Source: Chitinophaga caeni (lineage in GTDB: Bacteria > Bacteroidota > Bacteroidia > Chitinophagales > Chitinophagaceae). From it: DNA of 64,000 nucleotides. The notes beneath the pieces are model-generated. The model was given only the letters and a program-made list of their open reading frames with translations. It was not told the origin of the DNA and did not search any database. The translations under genes and the position numbers were made by a program. The stretch lies in assembly GCF_002557795.1 (NCBI RefSeq), contig NZ_CP023777.1, positions 4,163,001 to 4,227,000 of the forward strand, read 5' to 3'. The stretch's first letter is position 1. Every line of letters starts with the position of its first letter. Below, piece by piece: positions 1-9,143 of this stretch.

Positions 1-1
1 T

Positions 2-2329
2 TATCATCATCAAGCATTCCACTTGATAGACAATCCCGACATGTTACGGATCATTAAATTCTTTAAGGAAAAAAATGAAGTTCTATTGATACATGGCACA
101 AAATATAATGAATTTCTACAATCCATACTTGCACCATTAGAACAGCTTGTTCATATAAATTACAGTTATATACGTCCAGCAACTCCTGCACAATTGGCGG
201 AGAAAGAATACAAGACAGAACGCATTATTTATCTGCATCAGGAAGGAAATTTTATATCTATTACGCCGATAATGAAGTATGGAGACATTGAAATTCCCGT
301 TTATTCCCGAAAGCAGGTTTTTGATACAGACCAAAATGGAAACCAATTTAAAATTGAACGTGATAACGAAGCTGAAATACGGCTTACCTCAATGGTATTG
401 GAACAACACGACGAATTTAAAGAACAGATTGAAGGACACGAATATTTCTATTTGCACAAAGACAAGTTCTTAGATGACAAATGGTTTCTAAATGCCTTTG
501 AAATATGGCGTAGTGATGGTATAACCATTCTTGGGTTTAATGAAATAAAAGATAACAAACTCAATCCGCACAGAGCAAAAATAAGTATCGAAGTAAACAG
601 TGGTATTGACTGGTTCAATGCTAAATTAAAAGTTCGGTTCGGACGAAAAAAGGCAACATTGAAGCAGGTACATCGTGCTATCCGCAATAAAAGTAAGTTT
701 GTCAGATTGGATGATGGAACACAGGGTATTTTACCCGATGAGTGGATAGAAAAAATCTCACGATATTTTCAGGTTGGTGAAATTGATGAAGATATACTCG
801 CCATTCCTAAAATCAATTTTTCCGAAATATCAGATTTGTTTGAAAAAGAAGTCTTGAGTGCAGAGGTACGGCATGAGATTGATAGCTATAATGAGAAATT
901 TATTAAAGTTAGTAAAATGCCAGACATTGCCGTATCTCCCGATTTAAAAGCAGTATTAAGAGATTATCAAAGAGAGGGACTTAATTGGCTTAACTTTCTT
1001 GACGGTTTCAATTTTGGCGGGTGTCTTGCGGATGACATGGGACTTGGAAAAACGCTTCAAATCATTGCATTTATCCTTTCGCAAAGACAAAAATACGGTC
1101 ATACATCTAATCTTGTTGTTGTTCCAACCTCTCTATTGTTTAACTGGCAGGAAGAAATAGCAAAGTTTGCTCCATCTATAAGAGTCTTGCTCCATTATGG
1201 AGCTGAAAGGGAAAAAAGTATAGAAAATATGCACGAATATGAGGTCATATTGACAAGTTATGGAATGTTGCTTTCTGACATTCGCTTTCTGAAAACCATG
1301 AGATTTAATTATGTTTTTTTAGACGAATCGCAAGCTATCAAAAATCCCAATTCGGAGCGCTACAAATCGGCAAGATTATTACAGTCCCGAAATAAAATTG
1401 TACTGACGGGTACTCCGATAGAAAATAACACCTTTGATTTATACGGACAACTTTCATTTGCCTGCCCTGGGTTATTGGGAAGCAAGCAACATTTTAAAGA
1501 TATTTATGCCGTGCCGATTGACAAATTTGAATACAGCAAGAGGGCTTTGGAACTGCAACGGAAAATTAAACCTTTTATACTCCGAAGAACAAAAAAGCAA
1601 GTAGCCAAAGAACTTCCCGAAAAAACAGAAATGGTTATTTACTGCGATATGAATATTGAACAACGCAAGGTATATGATACCTATGAGCGTGAATTACGTG
1701 AATTTATATCAGCAACGAACGATGAAGAGATCCATAAGAACAGTATGCACGTTCTGACGGGTCTTACTAAATTGAGACAGATATGTAATTCGCCTGTATT
1801 ACTAAAGGAGGGACATTCGGGAGATAATGCGGTAAAAATTGAAGTATTGACAGAACAGATTGAAAATAAATCCAAGGAACATAAAATACTGGTATTCTCT
1901 CAATTTGTCGGGATGCTTGACCTAATTAAAGCTGAACTTATTGCACGAAATATTCCTTTTGAATATTTGACAGGTCAGACAAAGGACAGAGGGGCTAAGG
2001 TTCAAAACTTCCAAACTAATGAAAATGTACGTGTCTTCCTTATCAGCCTGAAAGCAGGAGGCGTGGGTCTCAACTTAACCGAGGCAGATTATGTCTATCT
2101 CGTTGACCCATGGTGGAATCCAGCATCAGAAAACCAAGCTATTGATAGAAGTTATAGAATTGGCCAAACCAAAAATGTAGTTGCAGTACGCTTAATATGC
2201 AAGAATACAGTCGAAGAAAAGATTATGAATATGCAAAAGAAAAAAAGTAAACTGGCACAAGATTTAATCACAACGGACAATTCCTTTTTTAATAGTCTTT
2301 CTAAAAATGATTTGTTAGATATTTTATAG
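2..2329 (+). CDS. SNF2-family DEAD/DEAH-box helicase, 5' end cut by window edge
   Basis: This is an ATP-dependent SNF2-type DNA translocase/helicase. The frame is open to the first base, so the true start lies upstream; a TTG at 23 is not a convincing start. The visible 776 codons show a poorly characterised N-terminal part and then the two-lobed motor: Walker A DDMGLGKT near nt 1031-1054, a DESQ variant of the DEAH box at about 1321-1335, LTGTPIENN near 1400, and the C-terminal lobe with GLNLTEADYVYLVDPWWNP and the arginine-finger motif DRSYRIGQ near 2140-2166. It is convergent with the minus-strand mobilisation genes. It could be ICE cargo (defence or DNA processing) or a core ICE gene; the sequence does not decide. 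Confidence 0.85.
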   Translation, partial: YHHQAFHLIDNPDMLRIIKFFKEKNEVLLIHGTKYNEFLQSILAPLEQLVHINYSYIRPATPAQLAEKEYKTERIIYLHQEGNFISITPIMKYGDIEIPVYSRKQVFDTDQNGNQFKIERDNEAEIRLTSMVLEQHDEFKEQIEGHEYFYLHKDKFLDDKWFLNAFEIWRSDGITILGFNEIKDNKLNPHRAKISIEVNSGIDWFNAKLKVRFGRKKATLKQVHRAIRNKSKFVRLDDGTQGILPDEWIEKISRYFQVGEIDEDILAIPKINFSEISDLFEKEVLSAEVRHEIDSYNEKFIKVSKMPDIAVSPDLKAVLRDYQREGLNWLNFLDGFNFGGCLADDMGLGKTLQIIAFILSQRQKYGHTSNLVVVPTSLLFNWQEEIAKFAPSIRVLLHYGAEREKSIENMHEYEVILTSYGMLLSDIRFLKTMRFNYVFLDESQAIKNPNSERYKSARLLQSRNKIVLTGTPIENNTFDLYGQLSFACPGLLGSKQHFKDIYAVPIDKFEYSKRALELQRKIKPFILRRTKKQVAKELPEKTEMVIYCDMNIEQRKVYDTYERELREFISATNDEEIHKNSMHVLTGLTKLRQICNSPVLLKEGHSGDNAVKIEVLTEQIENKSKEHKILVFSQFVGMLDLIKAELIARNIPFEYLTGQTKDRGAKVQNFQTNENVRVFLISLKAGGVGLNLTEADYVYLVDPWWNPASENQAIDRSYRIGQTKNVVAVRLICKNTVEEKIMNMQKKKSKLAQDLITTDNSFFNSLSKNDLLDIL

Positions 2330-2395
2330 GTTAAAGACAAATAATAAACCGGACATAATTATATAATGTCCGATTTATCAAACTGTAATTTACCC

Positions 2396-4390
2396 CTACT
2401 GTATCAAATGCTGTAAATCCGGGTCGTTCTTAATCCGCTCCATTTCGCTTTCCACAATATGAACAACGTCCGCTTTGACCTGCCTGTAATTGGCTTCAAT
2501 GACCTGTTTCATATTGTCGTTGCCGTTTTCATCGGCAAAGGATAATATCTGCGGTATCTTCTTATAGGCTTTGGTTTCGGCAGAAACCTTTTCGTTATCC
2601 ACCACGATTTCAGCATGAAATATTTTCTGCTCGATACGCTCATCAAAATTATCTGAAACAGACCCCACGAACATTCCCTGTGTCAACGTAGATATTTTGG
2701 AAGCCGGAATAAGGCTGTCCAATTGGGTGGATATAGAAGTAGATTTGTCATTACGGTTGATAGTCATGCTTTGCCTTTTCTGCAACACTTTTCCAAAGCG
2801 TTCACTTAGATTCTTAGCTGTTTCGCCCACTACCTGACCGGAAAAAATATTACCCACGGTATTTTGGATGACCTTGCTTTCCTTATCGCCGTAATCCCTT
2901 ATCAATTGTGAATAGTCTTGAAATCCTAAGCACACGGCCACCTTATTGCTACGTGCCGTTGCGATAAGGTTGTCCAAACCTCGAAAATATATCGTTGGCA
3001 ACTCGTCTATGATAACGGAACTTTTTAATCGTTCTTTTTTATTGATGAGTTTTACAATCCTCGAATTGTACAATCCCAAAGCGGACGAATAGATATTTTG
3101 ACGGTCGGGATTATTGCCCACGCACAAGATTTTCGGCTCTCGGGGGTTGTTGATGTCCAGTGAAAAATCATCACCCGTCATTACCCAATAAAGCTGTGGC
3201 GAAATCATCCGTGACAATGGAATTTTTGCCGATGCTATCTGCCCCTGCAACTGGTCTTGCGCTCCGCCCTGCCACGCATCCATGAAAGCTGAAAGATAGT
3301 TTTCAAGTTCGGGATATGAGGTCAGTATCGTAAATAGGTCTGCGTATTTTTTATTCAGCAATTCAATAGCATGGGGAAACGTGCAATACTTTCCGTCTTC
3401 ATAGATTTTCAGAAACCAAATGATTGAAGCAAGCAATATAATTGGGCTTTCCACGAAAAAATCCCCTTGCTTCAAAATCCACGACCTGTTGAGGTTCAGC
3501 ATGATGGTGTAAGAGGCTTCGTAAGCATCGGATATATCCGTCATAAAGGCAGGACTTAGCGGATTGCATCGGTGGCTACGGCGTGGGTCATCAAAATTGA
3601 TAACATAAAACTTGGGCTTTACCTTATACTTATCGGAGTGTTTCAGCAAATGGTTGTAGGCAATCGTGGAAAGGTCGTCAAACTTGAAATCGTAGATATA
3701 CATCGCAAAGCCCTTTTCGATGTGTTGCTTGATGTAGTTGTTTACGATGGCGTAGGATTTTCCGGAGCCGGGAGTACCAAGTACAATCGAAGCCCGAAAA
3801 GGGTTTACGATATTAACCCATCCATTGTTCCACTTGCCTTTGTAGTAAAACCTTGTGGGAAGATTGACCGAGTATTCATTTTCTATCAGTCGGGTTTCCT
3901 GTTGGAAACTCTCGTTTTCATTATTGAAAACATCGTCCATCAGATTATTGCGGAGTAGTCTGCTCATCCATACCCCTGCCATGAGCAAGGCTATATACCC
4001 CAAACTTGTTGTAAGAATGTAAAGCGATGTGGCAACCCCTGCCGACAGCTTTAGCAATGGCGTGTTCAGAAAGAACAGCACAAAGCCGATAACTAAGGCG
4101 GTGTAAATCTTAGCCCATGTTATCTTTTCATTCTTTACACCCTTAGTGCCGAGACAGCTTAACGCCAACAACAGCAATGCAAAAATCTTGGTGTAAAGCG
4201 TGTGCGAAAAAAGTCCTGCGGTACGGTTGAAATTGGTCAGTATCTTACCGATAATTTCCAGTGTCCACCCACGTTCGGCAAAGAACCCGTAACAGAACCA
4301 ATAAAAGTGCATCAGTACCAAAAGAATACTTACGGCACGCATAAAAGCCATGGTTTTGGCTAATCCTCTCAAATCGTCTTCTCCTTGCAT
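2396..4390 (-). CDS. mobC: Type IV coupling protein (VirD4/TraG-like ATPase, MobC of Bacteroides elements)
   Basis: This coupling protein links the relaxosome to the mating-pore secretion channel at the inner membrane and powers DNA export. The 664-aa product begins with several membrane segments and contains the YWFCY signature at residues 30-34 that names the N-terminal domain of this Bacteroidota family. The Walker A GTPGSGKS lies at residues 205-212, and a Walker B (SSVIIDELPT) follows about 240 residues later. An ATG at 4390 is the start. It lies 150 bp downstream of the relaxase gene on the same strand, as is usual for mobA-mobB-mobC order. Identification as a coupling protein is firm; the name mobC follows CTnDOT usage, and many annotations call it TraG. 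Confidence 0.93.
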   Translation of the reverse strand: MQGEDDLRGLAKTMAFMRAVSILLVLMHFYWFCYGFFAERGWTLEIIGKILTNFNRTAGLFSHTLYTKIFALLLLALSCLGTKGVKNEKITWAKIYTALVIGFVLFFLNTPLLKLSAGVATSLYILTTSLGYIALLMAGVWMSRLLRNNLMDDVFNNENESFQQETRLIENEYSVNLPTRFYYKGKWNNGWVNIVNPFRASIVLGTPGSGKSYAIVNNYIKQHIEKGFAMYIYDFKFDDLSTIAYNHLLKHSDKYKVKPKFYVINFDDPRRSHRCNPLSPAFMTDISDAYEASYTIMLNLNRSWILKQGDFFVESPIILLASIIWFLKIYEDGKYCTFPHAIELLNKKYADLFTILTSYPELENYLSAFMDAWQGGAQDQLQGQIASAKIPLSRMISPQLYWVMTGDDFSLDINNPREPKILCVGNNPDRQNIYSSALGLYNSRIVKLINKKERLKSSVIIDELPTIYFRGLDNLIATARSNKVAVCLGFQDYSQLIRDYGDKESKVIQNTVGNIFSGQVVGETAKNLSERFGKVLQKRQSMTINRNDKSTSISTQLDSLIPASKISTLTQGMFVGSVSDNFDERIEQKIFHAEIVVDNEKVSAETKAYKKIPQILSFADENGNDNMKQVIEANYRQVKADVVHIVESEMERIKNDPDLQHLIQ

Positions 4391-4541
4391 AACAAAAAAA
4401 TTTAGTGATGCAGGGAATTTAGAGGCTATTTAAAAGCACTTATACAAAGGGGGGTTGGATGGCTTTTGGTGGCTTAGTTTGACAGTATTTTAAAACCACA
4501 AAGACCAAGATGTTAATCCTGGTCTTTGATGGTCAAAAAAG

Positions 4542-5846
4542 TTATTGTTGTCTTCCCCGTTTTCGGTGTTTCTTCTTTTTCTTCATGCGGTTGGCAAACG
4601 CCTGTTCCTCGTAGTCTTCGCCCTGTGTCTCCGGCAGTAGCCCACCAAATCCGTCTATCCATAAATCATCGGTCGGCTGTTCTTTATTAAGGAAGTTAAA
4701 AAATGAATGGGCTTCTTCTCTCTCTACGGCGGTGCTGTTGCCTGCGGTTGGCGACTGGTTTTGTGCGGTTGCTTTTTCAGCTTCTTGGCATTGCCCGACC
4801 GCCTGCCCGTTCCACCAGTCATTAAAGACATTAGCCGATAGGTTTTTGCCCAAAGCTGAACCGTTCCAAACGGTACGGCTTTCGTGGTCGATAAAGGTCA
4901 TACCATATATACGCCCCTCATCGTTGCGCCGTACCACGGCATTGATGCCCTGCTCCAACAGTTGCTTTTTAAAATCGACTTCATTAGTGGCGGTGTGCAT
5001 CGCTACTTCAATGGTGCTTTTCAGTACGGCTCTTGTGGGGTCGGCTTTCATTTTCTCCTTAGCCTGTGCGAATTGGTTTTGCAGTTCGTCCAGTCCTGCC
5101 TGTTTGCCGAAAAGGGATGCTTTAAAAGGATTGCTCGCTTTTTCTCCCTGTTCGTTCAGTGCAAAATAGACAAGCCCGTTTTTAGGCTGTCCGTGCAATT
5201 CCCCTTTGACTTCCTCGGCGGTAATATTGAAAAGCGAAAGCAAGGCGTTGTACGCTCCAAGGCTTGCGTAACCGTAATACTTCGGCAGGTGTCGCACCAC
5301 CGATGCGATTTGGCTCTTAACGTCTCCGGCTCTGTAATCCACCGGACGGAATACCTGCTCATTTCCGGTGCGCTGTTTTTCCGTTGCAGGTATAAGATTG
5401 TACGTTTGTTCCAAATCCCGACAGATTGCCATCGAACGTGGATGGTCGTAACTGTCCGGTAGCTTCTTTCCGTCCAAACCCACACAGACCGTTACGATGT
5501 GGATATGGGTGCGTTCAATATCGGTATGCTTAAAAACGATATAAGGTTGGTTGCCATACCCCATGCGCTCCATATATTCCTGCGCCATTTTTACGAACTG
5601 CCCATCGCTGACCCTATCCGCAGGATCAGGGTTCAGCGATATGTGGCGCACTGGCTTTTCAGTTTTGATATTTGCGGATAGATACGGCTCAAAACACTGG
5701 TGCAGGTAACTGGTCGAATAGGTATTATCCAACGTTTCGGGTATTCTGTTCAATAACAGAACCTGCCCGTTTTCACTATCAATCTTCTTTTGGTTATAGG
5801 AAATTGCACCGTACAAATTCTCACCCTTGCCAATCTTTGCTATCAT
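4542..5846 (-). CDS. mobB: Relaxase/mobilisation nuclease MobB
   Basis: The relaxase nicks oriT and stays bound to the transferred strand. The product has the relaxase fold of the MobA/VirD2 type: an N-terminal block with candidate catalytic tyrosines (Y12 or Y17) and the metal-binding histidine motif KHTDIERTHIHIV, with H107, H114 and H116 as likely ligands. The C-terminus is a basic KKKKKHRKRGRQQ-like tail. I place the start at the ATG at 5846, directly after the mobA stop, rather than at an upstream TTG (5879) that would overlap mobA; family members typically begin MIAKI. It is translationally close-coupled to mobA. Confidence 0.92.
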   Translation of the reverse strand: MIAKIGKGENLYGAISYNQKKIDSENGQVLLLNRIPETLDNTYSTSYLHQCFEPYLSANIKTEKPVRHISLNPDPADRVSDGQFVKMAQEYMERMGYGNQPYIVFKHTDIERTHIHIVTVCVGLDGKKLPDSYDHPRSMAICRDLEQTYNLIPATEKQRTGNEQVFRPVDYRAGDVKSQIASVVRHLPKYYGYASLGAYNALLSLFNITAEEVKGELHGQPKNGLVYFALNEQGEKASNPFKASLFGKQAGLDELQNQFAQAKEKMKADPTRAVLKSTIEVAMHTATNEVDFKKQLLEQGINAVVRRNDEGRIYGMTFIDHESRTVWNGSALGKNLSANVFNDWWNGQAVGQCQEAEKATAQNQSPTAGNSTAVEREEAHSFFNFLNKEQPTDDLWIDGFGGLLPETQGEDYEEQAFANRMKKKKKHRKRGRQQ

Positions 5847-5847
5847 A

Positions 5848-6297
5848 TTACTTGTGCTTTTGTAGGTGTTCTTTTTCAAATTCCTGTGTTAGCTCAATCA
5901 CTTTCCGGCATAAGTCCGCCATTTCTGCTGTCTGCTTTTCCAGTTTAAAGAGGTAAGCCGATGCCTTTTTCTCCGAGAAATTGCGGTAAAGTATCTTCAC
6001 GATTTGGTTGTAATTCACGCCAACCGCTCTGAACTGGCTGTAAAAATTGGTCAACCTCGTATGAAAATCGACTGCATCCATGTCAATTTTTACGGTCTTG
6101 ACTGGCTTCTGAAAGATGCAGGCTGTAATAAAATGTGCCATTACTTTCATTCCCGATTGCTCAAACAATGTAAGGAATTTGGCATTTTCTTCGTCCGTAA
6201 GACGAAATACATAACGGTGGATGCTTGGGTCTGCTTTAGGCTTGCGCCCACCTTTGTTCTGTTCCTTTTTCTCTTTTCCATTCATTATAAAATCCAT
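5848..6297 (-). CDS. mobA: Mobilisation accessory protein MobA (relaxosome component)
   Basis: This is a small basic protein of the kind that sits at oriT with the relaxase. The 149-aa product has a lysine-rich N-terminus with GGRKPKADPSIHRYVFRL, resembling the ribbon-helix-helix style start of Bacteroidota MobA/MobC-type proteins, then a helical part containing VGVNYNQIVKILYR and a C-terminal helix rich in Lys/Glu. I chose the ATG at 6297; a TTG at 6312 and another ATG at 6285 are possible. The gene abuts mobB and faces a hairpin-rich non-coding stretch that is the best oriT candidate. Confidence 0.85.
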   Translation of the reverse strand: MDFIMNGKEKKEQNKGGRKPKADPSIHRYVFRLTDEENAKFLTLFEQSGMKVMAHFITACIFQKPVKTVKIDMDAVDFHTRLTNFYSQFRAVGVNYNQIVKILYRNFSEKKASAYLFKLEKQTAEMADLCRKVIELTQEFEKEHLQKHK

Positions 6298-6359
6298 TTT
6301 AATATCCAACAAAACCCCGACTTCGGAGGGTGTTTCAAAGCTCCCTGCAAGGGCAAGTG

Positions 6360-6481
6360 GTTTTGAGGCACGAAACGGGTTTCGAGTGCCTCAAAACATA
6401 ACTTGCTCTGTTCGGGTTAACAGAAAATCCGCCCTACGGGTCGGATTGGATAAAGCGGAAAAAAACGGCTTTTTCGCCGTT
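6360..6481. other. Candidate oriT region: cluster of inverted repeats upstream of mobA
   Basis: Three hairpins lie in 122 bp. The first is a perfect 12-bp inverted repeat, GTTTTGAGGCAC (6360-6371) and GTGCCTCAAAAC (6386-6397), with an inner GAAAC/GTTTC repeat. The second is AATCCG/CGGATT with inner CCC/GGG (6426-6447). The third is AACGGC/GCCGTT (6464-6481). Its position between mobA and the parA-like gene matches where oriT lies in related elements. No nick site can be identified from sequence alone. Confidence 0.45.
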
Positions 6482-7003
6482 CCGCCCACAACTTCCATAC
6501 TCCAATGATTTATCCATCCACCTTTTGCATTTAAGTCCTTACAAAGTAAGGGTAGCTTTTCGGAAGCATTGCCCTATCGCTCCCGACCAAACATTGCCAA
6601 CAAATGCCCCAAACTACCGCATTAAAAGAGTGCATCGGAATAACCTGCTTCTTTGCGCTATCAGTCACGCAAGCCTGTTTGCAGGCATCCGCTCCCGATG
6701 GCAGTTGTGAAAGACGGAGCGCAGGAATGCCGGAACACTTGACGGCGTTCCGCTCGGCAGACACGAATGCCGGACGGCATGAAAACTATCCGGTAGCCAT
6801 TCCAACAGGCAGGACGACAGGAAAGCTATCGGTCTTGCCTGTGCGATAGCCGGAATGACGGCACGGCTGATTGAACGAATGAAAGCAAGCCTGACAGGCA
6901 GAATTGTATCAAGACTGCCGTACGGTGTGCAGGGATGACAGCCCTGTTCCATGCAGGACGGCAGGCAGTACACGGAAAATAGAAACTTAAAAATAGAATA
7001 GAA
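6482..7003. other. Non-coding divergent region between mobilisation and transfer modules
   Basis: There is no convincing gene. The stretch is more GC-rich than the flanks and holds short palindromes such as ATGCCG-GA-CGGCAT (6767-6780) and GCCTG/CAGGC near 6671-6684, plus recurring words (ATGCCGGA, GACAGG). It probably holds the promoter of the tra operon next to 7004 and perhaps the rest of oriT. The open frames across it are short, overlap on both strands and look like no family. Confidence 0.4.
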
Positions 7004-7771
7004 ATGGAAGCAACAAACAGGACAAAATTCATTGCTTTTTCAAGCCAAAAAGGGGGCGTTGGAAAAAGTACGTTTACAACGGTTACGGCAAGCATACTCC
7101 ATTACCAAATGGGTTATAATGTAGCCGTCTTTGACTGTGACTATCCACAGCACAGCATCTGCCAAATGAGGGAACGGGATTTGAAAGCGGTCATGCAAAA
7201 CGAGGTGCTGAAAAAACTGGCGCATCGCCAATTCTCCACCATCAATAAGAAAGCTTATCCGGTACTGCAAAGTAAAGCGGACAATGCCATAACGGATGCG
7301 GAAGCATTCATACAGGCTTCGACTGTTCCCGTGGATGTGGTTTTCTTTGATTTGACCGGAACGGTGAACACTACGGGCTTGCTCAACACACTGGCAGGAA
7401 TGCACCACATCTTTTCGCCCATCACGGCAGACCGTGTGGTCATGGAAAGCACATTGAGCTTTACCGATGTGCTGACCAATGTCCTTATGAAACATGGGCA
7501 GACCTCCATCGAAACCATACGGCTGTTTTGGAACATGGTCGATGGCAGGGAAAAATCCCAACTGTACGAAATCTACGGCAACGTCATTAAGGAAGTGGCA
7601 CTGCAAGCAATGGAAACACGTATTGCGGATAGCAAACGCTTCCGCAAGGAAGGCGAGGCAATGGCAAAGACCGTCTTCCGCTCCACACTATTGCCCCCCG
7701 ACAAAAGATTGATGAAAGCCTCCGGCTTGGACTTGTTCATCAGTGAATTTCTAAGAACCGTCAAACTGTAA
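7004..7771 (+). CDS. traA: ParA/MinD-like ATPase TraA
   Basis: A ParA-family deviant Walker ATPase is normally the first gene of the tra operon in Bacteroidota ICEs; its role may be partition of the excised circle or positioning of the transfer machine. The 255-aa product has the deviant Walker A KGGVGKS at residues 16-22, VFDCDYPQ (switch region) near residue 45 and VFFDLTGT near 115. It is followed closely by two DUF3408 genes, which may act as its DNA-binding partners, as ParB-like or ribbon-helix-helix proteins do for other ParAs. That partner role is inference. Confidence 0.9.
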   Translation: MEATNRTKFIAFSSQKGGVGKSTFTTVTASILHYQMGYNVAVFDCDYPQHSICQMRERDLKAVMQNEVLKKLAHRQFSTINKKAYPVLQSKADNAITDAEAFIQASTVPVDVVFFDLTGTVNTTGLLNTLAGMHHIFSPITADRVVMESTLSFTDVLTNVLMKHGQTSIETIRLFWNMVDGREKSQLYEIYGNVIKEVALQAMETRIADSKRFRKEGEAMAKTVFRSTLLPPDKRLMKASGLDLFISEFLRTVKL

Positions 7772-7776
7772 CCGCT

Positions 7777-8187
7777 ATGGAGAATGAAAACAAGAAAAAG
7801 CCGAATGCTCCGATTGACGAGGCATATCTCATGTCCATCATGGCGGGCGAAACAAAGAAGCCCCAACAGGCGGTAGCACCGCAAGAGCCGACAAAGGAAA
7901 CGCCAACGGAAAAGCCCGTAGCCAAAGAACGTACCCGACAAAAAAGGGCTTTCGATGCGGGCTATGGCGAGCGGTTTCTCAACAGCCATACCATGACACG
8001 CCGAGGCGATAAGAGCATCTACATCCGGCAGGAATATCACGAACGGCTTTCCCGTATCGTGCAGGTTATCGGCGAGGATAAAATACCTCTGTACGCCTAT
8101 TTGGACAATATTCTCGAACATCATTTTGAACAGTTCGAGAAAGCCATCACCGATGATTTCAACAATAAGTTTAAACCCATTTTTTAA
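7777..8187 (+). CDS. DUF3408 conjugal transfer protein (TraB-like)
   Basis: The 136-aa product has a charged, probably disordered N-terminal half and a conserved C-terminal block (KSIYIRQEYHERLSRIVQVI followed by YLDNILEHHF), the hallmark of DUF3408 proteins found after the ParA-like gene in Bacteroidota conjugative elements. The block resembles a ribbon-helix-helix DNA-binding fold. It starts 5 bp after traA, so it is co-transcribed. It is a clear paralogue of the next gene. Function is unproven. Confidence 0.82.
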   Translation: MENENKKKPNAPIDEAYLMSIMAGETKKPQQAVAPQEPTKETPTEKPVAKERTRQKRAFDAGYGERFLNSHTMTRRGDKSIYIRQEYHERLSRIVQVIGEDKIPLYAYLDNILEHHFEQFEKAITDDFNNKFKPIF

Positions 8188-8198
8188 AGTATTCGATT

Positions 8199-8474
8199 AT
8201 GAACAAGACACAGCAAAAACAACCGGAAAAGGTATTGCGCAAAGCGCATTACAAATCGGCATTTTTAAGACCGACAGGGGTCGTGGCAAGGTGCGGAAAA
8301 TCGGTCTATATAAGCCCCGATTTCCATAAGAAATTATCCCGTATCGTCTTTCTGCTCGGAGAGGGAGAAATTACGCTTACCGATTACCTGCACAACGTAC
8401 TGAAACACCACTTTGAGGAGTTCGGAGACGAAATAAAGATTATCTATGCCGACAAGCAAAAGCCAATCTTATAG
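8199..8474 (+). CDS. DUF3408 conjugal transfer protein, second paralogue (TraC-like)
   Basis: The 91-aa product consists mostly of the same block as its upstream neighbour: KSVYISPDFHKKLSRIV, then YLHNVLKHHFEEF. The two genes are a tandem duplication that has diverged, or two ancient subunits. It starts 11 bp after the preceding stop and ends 2 bp before the next start. The protein is small, basic and without membrane segments, which fits DNA binding beside a ParA-type ATPase. Confidence 0.8.
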   Translation: MNKTQQKQPEKVLRKAHYKSAFLRPTGVVARCGKSVYISPDFHKKLSRIVFLLGEGEITLTDYLHNVLKHHFEEFGDEIKIIYADKQKPIL

Positions 8475-8476
8475 CT

Positions 8477-9115
8477 ATGGAAACATTGATTGTAATATGC
8501 CTTATCATCGTCATCATCCTTTTGCTGAAAGATAAGGTGGTCATCCATAAGAACGTCCGCAGGGAAATAAAGCCGGAAAAGAAAAGTTCAGACCTGCCGG
8601 ATATTATGGGGCTTCCCAAGCCTGTGGAACGCCACACCTTGCCACCGAATGCCACAAAGAGACAATCGGGCGAACGTGACGGGATAGCTGATAATTTTGG
8701 AACAGAAACCTACGGGATAGGTTTCGGATTGGAAAATCCGCAGATTGAGGGAGAGCCGGATGAAGTTTTCGGGAGTATGTCCGATTTTGAAAATGAGGAA
8801 GACGAATGGGATGAATACGGGTTTGAGGACAGCGACAATGAGTTTGCCACAGGGGTTACCTTTGATGAATTGACAACCGTGGGGGCATGGTTGGAGCAAG
8901 ATACACTTGAACCTGCCCAGCAACAGAAAGCGGTGGATATAGTTCAGCGATTACAGGGAACGGAATTGTTAAGTCTGCTCGAAAACTCAATGGATGGGGC
9001 TTCACGGAAGATTGCAGAGTTGTTGGATAAGAGCCTCTCCGCCGGAACGGATTTCAGTTCTCCCGATTTGCGGAAAAGTGATTTAGAGGATTTCGACATC
9101 GGGGAGTTTGTGTAA
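8477..9115 (+). CDS. TraD-like conjugal transfer protein, N-terminal membrane anchor
   Basis: The 212-aa protein starts with one strong transmembrane segment (residues 2-17), followed by a basic stretch and a long acidic, low-complexity region (FGSMSDFENEEDEWDEYGFED-type sequence), then a C-terminal helical part. The order after two DUF3408 genes matches traD in CTnDOT-type operons. Its last codons, including the stop, lie inside a 16-bp perfect hairpin that acts as a terminator. Identification rests mainly on gene order. Confidence 0.65.
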   Translation: METLIVICLIIVIILLLKDKVVIHKNVRREIKPEKKSSDLPDIMGLPKPVERHTLPPNATKRQSGERDGIADNFGTETYGIGFGLENPQIEGEPDEVFGSMSDFENEEDEWDEYGFEDSDNEFATGVTFDELTTVGAWLEQDTLEPAQQQKAVDIVQRLQGTELLSLLENSMDGASRKIAELLDKSLSAGTDFSSPDLRKSDLEDFDIGEFV

Positions 9116-9143
9116 GCAAACTCCCCGATGTCATATTTTTTTT
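9095..9143 (+). terminator. Strong intrinsic terminator overlapping the end of traD
   Basis: Arms 9095-9110 (GACATCGGGGAGTTTG) and 9117-9132 pair perfectly over 16 bp, with a 6-nt loop that contains the traD stop codon, followed by a run of eight T at 9136-9143. It should end transcription of the traA-traD block just where the opposite-strand TIR island begins. Confidence 0.85.

Noticed and set aside
4500..4527. AAAGACCA/TGGTCTTT hairpin after mobB as a terminator
   Set aside because: The stem is AT-rich with a 12-nt loop and only interrupted T tracts follow; mobC is probably co-transcribed, so it was not called.
6525..6973. Several overlapping ORFs of 60-100 codons on both strands upstream of traA
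   Set aside because: They overlap each other on both strands in a repeat-rich GC-shifted stretch, have no family-like sequence and no good leader.
7040..7606. 188-codon antisense ORF inside the ParA-like gene
   Set aside because: It lies wholly antisense to a conserved ATPase and has His/Cys-rich random-like composition.
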